12,401 bases of DNA from Marinilabilia sp. UBA5340 (GTDB lineage: Bacteria > Bacteroidota > Bacteroidia > Bacteroidales > Marinilabiliaceae): assembly GCA_002411085.1 (NCBI GenBank), contig DHQK01000203.1, positions 1 through 12,401 of the forward strand. Reading direction: 5' to 3'. Positions 1-6,797 of this stretch are shown here, one piece after another. The notes beneath the pieces were generated by a model. That model saw nothing but the letters and a program-made list of their open reading frames with translations, made no database searches and was not told the DNA's origin. The position numbers and the translations under genes are program-made. Position 1 is the stretch's first letter. Each line of letters opens with the position of its first letter.

Positions 1-2849
1 ATGCCAATTGTCTTTATTTCGAGCACGAAAAAAGCGGTGCTCGATTGATGAAAATTGCAGCTAATGATGCCAACAAGGTATTTGCAGTTTCTTTTAAAAC
101 CTTACCTCAAAACGATTATGGGACACCGCATATTATTGAGCATTCCGTTCTCAATGGCTCTGAGAATTTTCCGGCTAAAAGTCCGTTTGACATTCTCCGA
201 AAAGGATCACTGAATACTTTTTTGAATGCCATGACCTGGCCTGATTACACGGCTTACCCCATCGCCAGTATGAATAACAAGGATTATTTCAACCTTATGC
301 ATGTTTATATGGATGCGGTATTTAATCCTTTACTTCATTCGGATCCACGCATCCTCAAGCAGGAAGGCTGGCACTACGAACTTGACGACATCGATGGAGA
401 GATTACCTATAAAGGAGTAGTTTACAATGAAATGAAAGGTGCCTTTTCTGACCCCGAACGTCAGATGGGTTATCACACCTATAAAGTTTTGTTTCCTGAT
501 AATACTTATGGTGTTTCCTCAGGAGGATATCCCGACGCCATTCCCGAGTTGACTTATGATTATTTTAAAAACTTTCATAAAACCTATTATCATCCTTCCA
601 ACAGTTTTATTTTTCTATACGGTGATGCCGATCTGGACAAGGAACTGGAATTCCTGAACAGTCAATACCTTTCCAATTACGAAAAGCAGGAGGAAAAACT
701 GGAAATTCCTCTCCAGGAACCTTTCAGTGAAAAGAAAACACTGGAGGAGTCTTACAGTGTTCCGGAAGGCAGTGACACGCGCGACAAAACATTTCTGGGA
801 TACTATTATGTAGCAGGACTCACTACCGACCAAGAACTAACAATGGCGCTTGATATTATCTCTGAGGCCCTGGTAAACCATGAATCAGCTCCGCTGCGCC
901 TTGCAATTCAGGAGGCCGGTATCGGGAAAGACATTTATGCTTATGTAGATGACAGCAAGCAAAATATCTTCCAGTTTATTGTCCAAAATGCAAATCCAGA
1001 AGATCGGGAGAGATTCCAGGAGGTGGTATCTGAAACACTCCAGTCTGTAGCACAGGAAGGTTTTGAGGAAGAAATGATTGAAGGCATCGTAAACCGGATG
1101 GAATTCAGACTCAGAGAGGGCGATAGCCCCTATAAAGGATTAATTTACCTTTTCTCATTGAAAAATAGTTTTCTTTTTGCTGATGATATCTACGACGGAA
1201 TTGAATTTGAAAAACCGCTTGCCGCAGTAAAAGAAGGCATCAAAAACGGTATGCTTCAGCAAATTGTCCAGGACTATTTCATCGACAATCCACATGCCCT
1301 GATGATGGTATTCAAACCGGAGCCCGGATTAGAGAAGAAAATGTCGGAACAGACAAAAGCAAAACTCGCTGAGTATAAAGCAAGCCTTTCTGAAGAAGAG
1401 CTGCAAAAACTCGTTGAGGACACCAAAGCGCTGAAAGAGTATCAGCAGGCGGAAGATTCCCCCGAAGCAGTAGCGTCTATCCCCATGTTGTCACGATCAG
1501 ACATCAGCACAGACGTCCAGTGGTATGAAGTGGCTGAAAAAAGCATAAGTGACATCCCTGTGTTGCATTACGAAGACTTCACCAACGATATTGTCTATGC
1601 CAATTTCTTTTTCGATTTGCGACCACTGCCCCAGGAACTCATCCCCTATGCAAACCTGTTGAGTCAGTTGCTGGGAAAAATGAATACCGAAAACTACAGC
1701 TTTGGTGAGCTCGACAATGCCCTGAACATTCATACCGGGGGCTTTTATACTTATCTGAATTCTTATTTGGAAAATGATTCAGATGATAAGCTTATTCCAA
1801 AACTCCGAATCACTGCAAAAGCTACGGTGGATAAAACAGATAAGCTCTTTGAATTATTGGATGAGATTCTCAATCACACAAAAATAGATGATACAGAACG
1901 TTTAAAAGAGCTTCTGATTCGTCATCACTCACAGGTGGAATCTCAAGCCAAAAATTACGGTGTGGGCGTAGCAATGAACCGGCTCACCTCCTATTTCAAG
2001 AATGCAGGTATGTTCAATGAAATGATCAATGGTCTGACATATTATGATTTTGTCACAGATCTGACTGAGAATTTTGATTCCAGGAATGAAGAAATCATTG
2101 CCAATCTGCAAAAAGTGGCCTCATTGCTCATCAAAAAGCAAAATCTTATTGCCGGTATCACTTGTTCGGGAGAAAATTTCACTACCTACCAGGAAGCTTT
2201 CAATAATTTTGTTCCTGATCTGGCGGAAGGTGAAGTATCGCTGAACCAATGGAAGTTCAACCTTGAGCCTAAAAATGAGGGACTCATGTCTTCTTCACTG
2301 GTGCAGTATGTGACCAAAGGTTATGACTACAAAAAGCTGGGGTATGAATGGGACGGAAAAATGGAAGTTCTCAACCAGATCCTGTCCACCGATTACCTTC
2401 AAACCCAAATCCGTGTAATGGGTGGTGCTTATGGTGGATGGGCACAAGTTTCGCCTACAGGAACCTTGATGTTCGCTTCCTACCGGGATCCCAACCTCAC
2501 TGAAACGCTTGACAATTATGATGCAGGTGCTGAATACCTGCAGAATTTTGACGCCGACAGTACAGAAATGACCCGATACATCATTGGAACCATTTCCAAC
2601 ATCGATTATCCTTCTACTGCGTCTCAAAGAGGCACCATTGCCATGAGCAATTATTTTAAGAAAGAGACCAAAGAAAAGATGCAGAAGGAGCGCAACGCCA
2701 TACTAAACACGACTGCCGAAGATATTTCCGGTTACGCACAATTAATTTCAGATGTAATGAGTCAGGACATTTATTGTGTGTATGGTAACGATCAAAAGAT
2801 CAATGCGCATGAAGAGTTGTTCGAGTCTGTACGTCAGGTTGTACAGTAA
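1..2849 (+). CDS. M16C zinc metallopeptidase (PreP/Cym1-like), 5'-partial
   Basis: Large insulinase-superfamily peptidase that degrades peptides inside a closed chamber. The inverted zinc motif HIIEH is at bases 129-143 and the third ligand is the Glu of YNEMKG at 429-431, 96 residues after the second His, as in presequence protease. Surrounding sequence (GTPHIIEHSVLNGS, KGSLNTFLNAMTWPDYTAYP) and the C-terminal GGAYGG (2421-2438) and YRDPN (2481-2495) are M16C hallmarks. The order is catalytic M16 domain, M16C-associated linker, then inactive M16 domains. The frame is open to the window edge: codons from base 3 read ANCLYFEHEKSGARL and run into the family's conserved N-terminal strand. The TTG at 45 is therefore an internal Leu codon, not a start. 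948 residues are visible and perhaps 20-30 are missing, so a signal peptide cannot be judged. A terminator follows. The family call is secure; the in vivo substrate is unknown. Confidence 0.95.
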   Translation, partial: ANCLYFEHEKSGARLMKIAANDANKVFAVSFKTLPQNDYGTPHIIEHSVLNGSENFPAKSPFDILRKGSLNTFLNAMTWPDYTAYPIASMNNKDYFNLMHVYMDAVFNPLLHSDPRILKQEGWHYELDDIDGEITYKGVVYNEMKGAFSDPERQMGYHTYKVLFPDNTYGVSSGGYPDAIPELTYDYFKNFHKTYYHPSNSFIFLYGDADLDKELEFLNSQYLSNYEKQEEKLEIPLQEPFSEKKTLEESYSVPEGSDTRDKTFLGYYYVAGLTTDQELTMALDIISEALVNHESAPLRLAIQEAGIGKDIYAYVDDSKQNIFQFIVQNANPEDRERFQEVVSETLQSVAQEGFEEEMIEGIVNRMEFRLREGDSPYKGLIYLFSLKNSFLFADDIYDGIEFEKPLAAVKEGIKNGMLQQIVQDYFIDNPHALMMVFKPEPGLEKKMSEQTKAKLAEYKASLSEEELQKLVEDTKALKEYQQAEDSPEAVASIPMLSRSDISTDVQWYEVAEKSISDIPVLHYEDFTNDIVYANFFFDLRPLPQELIPYANLLSQLLGKMNTENYSFGELDNALNIHTGGFYTYLNSYLENDSDDKLIPKLRITAKATVDKTDKLFELLDEILNHTKIDDTERLKELLIRHHSQVESQAKNYGVGVAMNRLTSYFKNAGMFNEMINGLTYYDFVTDLTENFDSRNEEIIANLQKVASLLIKKQNLIAGITCSGENFTTYQEAFNNFVPDLAEGEVSLNQWKFNLEPKNEGLMSSSLVQYVTKGYDYKKLGYEWDGKMEVLNQILSTDYLQTQIRVMGGAYGGWAQVSPTGTLMFASYRDPNLTETLDNYDAGAEYLQNFDADSTEMTRYIIGTISNIDYPSTASQRGTIAMSNYFKKETKEKMQKERNAILNTTAEDISGYAQLISDVMSQDIYCVYGNDQKINAHEELFESVRQVVQ

Positions 2850-2851
2850 GT

Positions 2852-2900
2852 GCATACAGCATGGAGCATAGTGCTTAGGGCATGGTGCGAAGGGCTCAGT
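2852..2900. repeat. Seven-unit degenerate heptanucleotide tandem repeat
   Basis: Starting 2 bases after the peptidase stop codon, seven 7-base units follow each other without a slip in phase. All begin with GC, and most fit GCATRGN (for example GCATACA, GCATGGA, GCATAGT). The last units (2887-2900) are more degenerate. The repeat lies between the stop codon and the terminator hairpin, so it is transcribed in the 3' untranslated region. Its function is unknown. Confidence 0.75.
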
Positions 2901-2920
2901 ACCTTCTAAGAAACAGAAAA

Positions 2921-2969
2921 CCCACATTGCAGGGAGATTAAAATCCTGCAATGTGGGTTAATTTTTTTT
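2921..2969 (+). terminator. Rho-independent terminator after the M16C peptidase gene
   Basis: A perfect 13-bp stem (CCCACATTGCAGG at 2921-2933 with its complement at 2945-2957) has an 11-base loop and is followed by TTAA and eight T residues (2962-2969). An A-run (2917-2920) on the left gives a T-run on the other strand, so it may also stop transcripts of the antitoxin gene arriving from the right. Confidence 0.9.
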
Positions 2970-3055
2970 CCGGCTTTATTCTCTTTGTTATCAATATATT
3001 TGCCCAAAAGGAATTTCATCCTTTAAATCCTGATCCCATTTATGGTTTCGAAAGG

Positions 3056-3355
3056 TTAAAGTTCCACACTTACATGAAGCTTCCCGCCTAATCCTGTTTC
3101 AATAATTTTTCGCAAAGTTGAAATTCTTATATCACTAGAAGCCCTCTCAATTTTTGAGATGTAAGTTCTTTTTACCTTCAGTTTATCTGCCAGTTCTTGT
3201 TGCGTTAAATTGGCCTTTTTGCGAGATTCTTTTATCAGCTCTGCAACCATGAAAGCCTCTGCTTTTTGTTTAAATTCTTCACGACGTGGAGTACCTTCTT
3301 CACCATACTTTTGGTCAAAAAGTTCATTTATTGTTTTGGGATTCTTTGTCGTCAT
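3056..3355 (-). CDS. XRE-family helix-turn-helix antitoxin (HigA-like)
   Basis: 99-residue DNA-binding protein. The HTH covers about residues 37-85, with the typical TQQELADKL (51-59) and recognition-helix stretch RTYISKIER (63-71). A charged N-terminal extension (1-35) precedes it, as in antitoxins of the HigA2-like group. Expected role: bind and neutralise the cognate RelE-type toxin and repress the shared promoter. The AGAAGG box at 3363-3368 sits 7 bases before the ATG. That box and the start codon lie inside the severed 3' end of the toxin gene, so the ancestral toxin frame overlapped this gene by 32 bases. The intact toxin ORF now ends 202 bases upstream because of the inserted element. 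HTH family is certain; the antitoxin role is inferred from the arrangement. Confidence 0.88.
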   Translation of the reverse strand: MTTKNPKTINELFDQKYGEEGTPRREEFKQKAEAFMVAELIKESRKKANLTQQELADKLKVKRTYISKIERASSDIRISTLRKIIETGLGGKLHVSVEL

Positions 3356-3399
3356 AATACATCCTTCTTAATTTTTTTGCCTGGTCAATTTCTTTTATT
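3324..3399 (-). pseudogene. Severed 3' end of the toxin gene
   Basis: Reading leftwards on the minus strand from the edge of the inserted element, the bases encode IKEIDQAKKLRRMYYDD and a few more residues, then TGA at 3324-3326. This resembles the Lys-rich C-terminal helix that follows the QKTP motif in Gp49-like toxins. It joins the truncated toxin in frame only if the 175-bp element and one copy of a 2-bp duplication (AA on this strand) are removed. It no longer has a start of its own, but it carries the ribosome-binding site and start codon of the antitoxin gene. Confidence 0.75.
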
Positions 3400-3574
3400 G
3401 CCTGATTTTTCATAAGTTTTCGTTATGAGATGTTTAAATACCAATAAATTCAGACAGCCGCAGAGAAAACTGATGAAAGAAATAGTGAACTATTTTCAAG
3501 TCAGTTTTTTTGAGGACGGCTTAATTTAGCAGGTAGTTGAACATCGTAATAGATAATTTATGAATAAATCAGGC
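3400..3574. mobile_element. 175-bp palindromic MITE-like element inserted in the toxin gene
   Basis: Non-coding element with perfect 9-bp outer ends (GCCTGATTT at 3400-3408, its complement at 3566-3574). The two arms keep matching inwards over nearly the whole length, with small gaps, to a central hairpin AATAGTGAACTATT (3481-3494). The entire element could thus fold as one long imperfect hairpin. It is flanked by TT on both sides (3398-3399 and 3575-3576), consistent with a 2-bp target duplication. Its borders are fixed independently by the broken toxin frame. There is no room for a transposase, so movement would need one supplied in trans. The element family is not recognised. Confidence 0.75.
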
Positions 3575-3842
3575 TTGGTGTTTTTTGTGTTATCTTTTGA
3601 AAACCATGCAATAGAATCACCAATTTATTGTCATCAAAAAAAGAAAAAATGCGGTAGATATTGCTTCCTACCTCAATTCTGATTTCATAAATACCATCAT
3701 CAAGGTGTTTAAAGAACTTTGTAGATATTCGTTCTACTGATATTACAATTTGCAACACATAATCAACTTTTTCTTTTGCTTTTGCAGAAAGTGAGTTGTA
3801 AAATTGCCAAAAGTAGTCTCCATAGGGTTCAAGGGTTCTCAT
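3558..3842 (-). CDS. RelE/HigB-type toxin, C-terminally truncated by an insertion
   Basis: 94-residue protein of the Gp49-like/RelE-ParE toxin superfamily (PF05973 type), whose members typically cleave mRNA at the ribosome. Family signatures are GIYEIRIEVGSNIYRIF (50-66) and the C-terminal HGFQKITQKTP (79-89). After TP the frame runs into an inserted element, which adds SLIYS and a stop codon. The lost 24-residue tail is still encoded beyond the element (3324-3397). Splicing across it gives a 113-residue protein, the usual size for this family. The toxin-first order with a downstream XRE gene fits HigBA-like modules. The core strands and their conserved Arg residues remain, so activity may be lost, reduced or retained; sequence alone cannot decide. 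Confidence 0.85.
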   Translation of the reverse strand: MRTLEPYGDYFWQFYNSLSAKAKEKVDYVLQIVISVERISTKFFKHLDDGIYEIRIEVGSNIYRIFSFFDDNKLVILLHGFQKITQKTPSLIYS

Positions 3843-3852
3843 AATGCAACTA

Positions 3853-3860
3853 CAAATGTA
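3853..3860 (-). promoter_or_regulatory. Candidate -7 box for the toxin-antitoxin operon
   Basis: TACATTTG on the minus strand fits the Bacteroidota -7 consensus TAnnTTTG and lies 10 bases before the toxin ATG. That spacing would give a nearly leaderless transcript. No clear upstream TTTG box is at the right distance, so the call is tentative. Confidence 0.3.
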
Positions 3861-4055
3861 ACTAATTAGTTTCTATTTTGATATTCTCATGGACAATATT
3901 TTAAAATCAATATCCCATAAGATACCGCAAAGTCGCATGTATTGCAAAGCAAATGAAGCAATTATTATATTCTAACTGATAAATATTTTCAATAAAGGGA
4001 AAAATGTCAGATAGATTTTGTCGTTATATTTTTTATCGTTGAAATCCATGATCCC

Positions 4056-5303
4056 TTATTTCAGAACCTTCATATCCAGAGCTTCCAGACGTTTCAGCAA
4101 CGGCGGATGCGAATAATTAAAGAAAACATACCAGGGATGTGGCGTGGGATTGCTCAAGGCATTGGCTGAAATCTTTTTCAGGGCTGTTTGCAAGGCTTCC
4201 GGTCTTGCATATTTTGCCGCAAAAGCATCGGCCTGGTATTCATTGCGGCGGGAAAAAATGGTCATTCCCAATCCTGACAAACTGCTCACCGGACTGTATA
4301 GAATACCAAAACCTATCAGGCCAATATGAAAAACAGGTTTTGATGCACCCAAAGCCTCTGACAGGGCAGGTTCATTGACAAACCATCCCAGCAAAAACAG
4401 CATAACTCCGGTTTGTAAAAGGCCTAAAACAGTACTCCAGACAATATGCTTCAGCCGAAAATGTCCAATTTCGTGTGCCAGAACAGCCACTATTTCATTG
4501 GTGTCCAAATCATTAATGAGCGTATCAAACAACACAATCCGTTTATTTTTGCCGAAACCACTAAAGAATGCATTGGCCTTGGTCGAACGTTTGGAGCCAT
4601 CCATCACATACACATTATCAAGAGTAAACCCGGCACGTTGGCTCATTTTTTCGATGGCAGTTCGCAATTCGCCCTCCTCAAGAGGTGTTTGCTTATTGAA
4701 AAGAGGCAGTATAAGAGTCGTATAAAACTTACTGAAGAATATCATAAACAGCGATAATCCTACCCAGGCGTACAGCCAGAACCACTGACCGGCAAACTCA
4801 TAAAACCAGATAATAAGGCTCAACAACAAACCACCAATGACTGCTCCCAGCAGAAGCCCTTTTATCTGATCAAAAACAAAAGTTTTCAGGGTAGATTTGT
4901 TAAAGCCAAATTTCTCTTCTATCACAAAAGTCTGATACAGAGAGAATGGCAACCCCATTATCATAGAAGCCAATCCAATAATTCCAAAAAAGAATAATGG
5001 TCGCAACAACCAATGATCAGAAATACTCTGAACGAGACCATCCACCCAGGCAAAACCATGAAACCACAGGAAAATAAGCAAAACCACCAGACTAAAAGTG
5101 GATGAAATTTTTTCAAAACGATGATTCACTTTCCGGTATTGTTTCTGTTCTTCGAATTTCTCCTGAGAATAGACATCCGACAATCGTTCGGGAACTTTCA
5201 GCCCCCGGCTTTTCCGGTTCAATTCTTCCAGAATCCAGCCCCAGATGGCATCTATAAGAAGGATGGCAATGATGACATAAAACAAAGTAGTATGTATTTG
5301 CAT
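4056..5303 (-). CDS. M48 membrane zinc metalloprotease (Ste24/CAAX protease 1-like)
   Basis: 415-residue integral membrane protease. The zinc motif HEIGH is at residues 277-281 and the third ligand Glu355 lies in NEYQADAFA. About seven hydrophobic segments (near 3-21, 67-86, 100-123, 146-167, 173-193, 287-307, 323-345) match the Ste24 layout, as does the C-terminal HPPLLKRLEAL. In eukaryotes this family trims prenylated proteins. Bacterial members have no CAAX substrates and probably act in membrane-protein quality control. The ATG at 5303 is chosen because MQIHTTLFYVIIAILL matches the family's first helix. The longer frame beginning with TTG at 5354 would start upstream of a good promoter-like pair and adds 17 non-conserved residues. 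No helical terminator was evident just beyond its stop. Confidence 0.93.
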   Translation of the reverse strand: MQIHTTLFYVIIAILLIDAIWGWILEELNRKSRGLKVPERLSDVYSQEKFEEQKQYRKVNHRFEKISSTFSLVVLLIFLWFHGFAWVDGLVQSISDHWLLRPLFFFGIIGLASMIMGLPFSLYQTFVIEEKFGFNKSTLKTFVFDQIKGLLLGAVIGGLLLSLIIWFYEFAGQWFWLYAWVGLSLFMIFFSKFYTTLILPLFNKQTPLEEGELRTAIEKMSQRAGFTLDNVYVMDGSKRSTKANAFFSGFGKNKRIVLFDTLINDLDTNEIVAVLAHEIGHFRLKHIVWSTVLGLLQTGVMLFLLGWFVNEPALSEALGASKPVFHIGLIGFGILYSPVSSLSGLGMTIFSRRNEYQADAFAAKYARPEALQTALKKISANALSNPTPHPWYVFFNYSHPPLLKRLEALDMKVLK

Positions 5304-5323
5304 ATTTTTATTTTTTAGCCCTG

Positions 5324-5354
5324 CAAACTTAATTATTGGAAGCCTTAAAAACAA
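5324..5354 (-). promoter_or_regulatory. Probable Bacteroidota-type promoter of the M48 protease gene
   Basis: On the minus strand TAAGTTTG (5331-5324) matches TAnnTTTG exactly. A CTTG (last three bases at 5354-5352) lies 20 bases upstream as the -33 element. Transcription would start roughly 15 bases before the ATG at 5303, which supports that start. Confidence 0.5.
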
Positions 5355-5420
5355 GCGAAGGCAGAAAACCCGAAAGTCATCTGCCTCTTACTTAGTGCCG
5401 GCAAGAAAACTAAGGTTTTT

Positions 5421-5641
5421 TAAGTCTTTGATAAGAAAGCGACAAATACAACGCCTGCCCCGATTTTTTTCGGGGGCTTTCGAAGTTTTTGAATCCAGGG
5501 AGTCCCGATTGTGCTTTTTGTTGGTTTTTAGGATAAAAACCTTACAAAAGCCACTTCGGGATAACTCATTCAAAAACGAGAATAACAGTTTACCCCGATT
5601 TTTTTTCGGGGCAGCAGTTGGTGTTTTCTTACAAAGACTAC
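5421..5641. repeat. Long imperfect palindrome with nested CCCCGA-T-run-TCGGGG hairpins
   Basis: Two arms match, with gaps, over about 220 bases. Matching pairs from outside in are GTCTTTG 5424-5430 with 5632-5638, TTTTTGAAT 5486-5494 with 5568-5576, TCCCGA 5503-5508 with 5556-5561, and an 8-bp stem 5523-5530 with 5534-5541 around a 3-base loop. Each arm also contains its own hairpin, CCCCGA and TCGGGG around a T-run (5458-5475 and 5593-5611), placed symmetrically. The whole could fold as a long hairpin or a branched structure. It looks like a mobile or repeat element without genes; the exact ends are uncertain because the flanks decay gradually. Confidence 0.65.
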
Positions 5642-5766
5642 CTGAGTTCAGTGATTAGAGGGTATATTACGGGATGTATGGCAAGGCATGCGCGGTGACG
5701 AATACCAGGAAAGACAGAAATTTGCGGGTGATGTCACATTGCATATCCAATATGATTTTTTTTTTT

Positions 5767-5774
5767 TAAATTTG
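5767..5774 (+). promoter_or_regulatory. Tentative -7 box for the glycosyltransferase operon
   Basis: TAAATTTG fits TAnnTTTG and directly follows a run of twelve T residues (5756-5767). The nearest upstream TTG is about 25 bases away, longer than ideal. If used, the operon would have a leader of nearly 290 bases containing the palindrome at 5817-6029. Confidence 0.25.
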
Positions 5775-5816
5775 TGCCATCTAAGAAAATATCTGCCCGA
5801 ATTTAAATACAATCCC

Positions 5817-6029
5817 GCCGGCTTGTCGGAGAGATCGATATTTAGAGTTTGTAATGAAATAAATTGACTGATTTAACGAAGTTATTTTGTTCTTTTCCGA
5901 CTTGAAAATGCTGCGAATAGCGAGCTATTTAATGGATTTTCAAGGAAGTTAAAGGACAAAAGAACAAGTCTAAAGCGTCAAGTTATTTCGGCACAATCCC
6001 TTAAATAGAAAGGCGGACATTTCAAAGCC
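5817..6029. repeat. Long imperfect palindrome related in its core to the toxin-gene element
   Basis: Arms pair over about 213 bases: GAAATAAATTGAC 5856-5868 with 5977-5989 (12 of 13), TTGTTCTTTT 5887-5896 with 5958-5967, CTTGAAAAT 5901-5909 with 5936-5944, and the central AATAGCGAGCTATT (5916-5929). The outermost match is the GGCTT/AAGCC pair near 5821 and 6028. No open reading frame fits. The core and the adjoining GACTTGAAAAT (5899-5909) also occur in the element at 3400-3574, so the two probably belong to one repeat family. It lies in the presumed leader of the glycosyltransferase operon and could affect its transcription. Confidence 0.65.
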
Positions 6030-6062
6030 AAACAAAATCGATTATTTTATACCATACAACCA

Positions 6063-6797
6063 ATGAATTCCAATAATGCTATTACCATAATTGTTCCTGT
6101 ATTTAACGAGGAGGAGAGCCTGCCACGGGTGAAAGCCGAAGCCGACAAGCTGTTAAAATCGAGTCCAACCCCCATCCGGTTTCTTTTTGTAGATGACAAA
6201 TCAAGTGACTGCAGCCTGGATTTTATAAAGCGGTTCGTGCAAGAGGATCCTTCTGCCTTCAGTTATATATCTCTGAAAAAGAATTCGGGTCTCAGCACCG
6301 CCCTAAAAGCCGGGATCGATTATGTTGACACCCCTTATACAGGATATATTGATTCGGATTTACAGACCTCCCCTCAGGATTTTCTTATCTTTTTCGATTT
6401 CATGGAACAATATACCATGATCAACGGCATTCGGCAAAAGCGTTCGGATAACTTTGTGAAGAAGATCTCTTCCAAAATTGCTAACGGTTTTCGGCGGTTT
6501 ATGATCAATGACGGGATCGAAGACACCTGTTGTCCTCTGAAAATCATGGAGACGAAAGCGGCCCGGACAATTCCCTTTTTCAAGGGCATGCACCGTTTCA
6601 TTCCCGCTCTCATTCAGTTGCAGGGGGGCACGGTCAAACAAATTCCCGTTCAACACTTTCCGCGAATTGAAGGGACGGCCAAGTATCACCTGTGGAACCG
6701 TTTGATTGGACCCTTTATGGATACGCTGGCTTTTGTCTGGATGCGAAAAAGATACATCAGATACGAAATCGGTGAAAGCAGCGATCGGTCATGTTAG
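6063..6797 (+). CDS. Family 2 glycosyltransferase (polyprenyl-phosphate sugar transferase type)
   Basis: 244-residue GT-A enzyme expected to move a sugar from a nucleotide donor to a polyprenyl-phosphate carrier on the inner face of the membrane. Motifs: VPVFNEEE (11-18), VDDKSSD (43-49), metal-binding DSDLQTSP (97-104), and the DPM1/ArnC-like stretch GMHRFIPAL (175-183) with the following Pro-Arg and KYHLWNRL. Unlike ArnC it has no C-terminal membrane helices. The neighbouring membrane protein may supply the membrane part. The stop codon overlaps the next gene's start by 7 bases (6791-6797), indicating translational coupling. The enzyme class is firm; the sugar is not determinable from sequence. 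Confidence 0.9.
   Translation: MNSNNAITIIVPVFNEEESLPRVKAEADKLLKSSPTPIRFLFVDDKSSDCSLDFIKRFVQEDPSAFSYISLKKNSGLSTALKAGIDYVDTPYTGYIDSDLQTSPQDFLIFFDFMEQYTMINGIRQKRSDNFVKKISSKIANGFRRFMINDGIEDTCCPLKIMETKAARTIPFFKGMHRFIPALIQLQGGTVKQIPVQHFPRIEGTAKYHLWNRLIGPFMDTLAFVWMRKRYIRYEIGESSDRSC

Larger units (their letters stand above)
5304..6062. other. 759-bp non-coding stretch between divergent genes
   Basis: No convincing protein gene is present on either strand. The short open frames at 5388-5658 lie on opposite strands of the same palindrome and are products of its symmetry. The stretch holds the M48 promoter at its left end, a long palindrome (about 5421-5641), an unstructured-looking part with a T12 run (5756-5767), and a second long palindrome (about 5817-6029) that ends some 33 bases before the glycosyltransferase start. 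Confidence 0.7.

Noticed and set aside
45..50. TTG followed by ATG as the start of the large peptidase gene
   Set aside because: The same frame is open to the window edge and encodes conserved family sequence (LYFEHEKSGAR) before it, so the gene begins outside the window.
2295..2627. 110-codon open frame on the minus strand
   Set aside because: It is antisense to the conserved C-terminal part of the M16C peptidase, including GGAYGG and YRDPN.
2852..2900. Possible CRISPR-like array
   Set aside because: Units are only 7 bases long with no spacers; it is a simple tandem repeat.
3007..3024. AAAGGA/TCCTTT hairpin as terminator of the antitoxin gene
   Set aside because: The stem is only 6 AT-rich base pairs with a short T-run; the strong hairpin at 2921-2957 is a better candidate.
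3889..3975. 28-codon open frame on the plus strand between the toxin gene and the protease gene
   Set aside because: No recognisable motif or ribosome-binding site, and such a length is expected by chance in AT-rich DNA.
5303..5354. TTG at 5354 as the start of the M48 protease
   Set aside because: It would add 17 non-conserved residues and begin upstream of a promoter-like pair; the ATG at 5303 opens the conserved first helix.
5388..5658. Overlapping open frames of 61 and 87 codons on opposite strands
   Set aside because: They lie within the palindrome at 5421-5641 and mirror each other; the low-complexity peptides (RFF, FFFG) come from the T-runs and hairpins.
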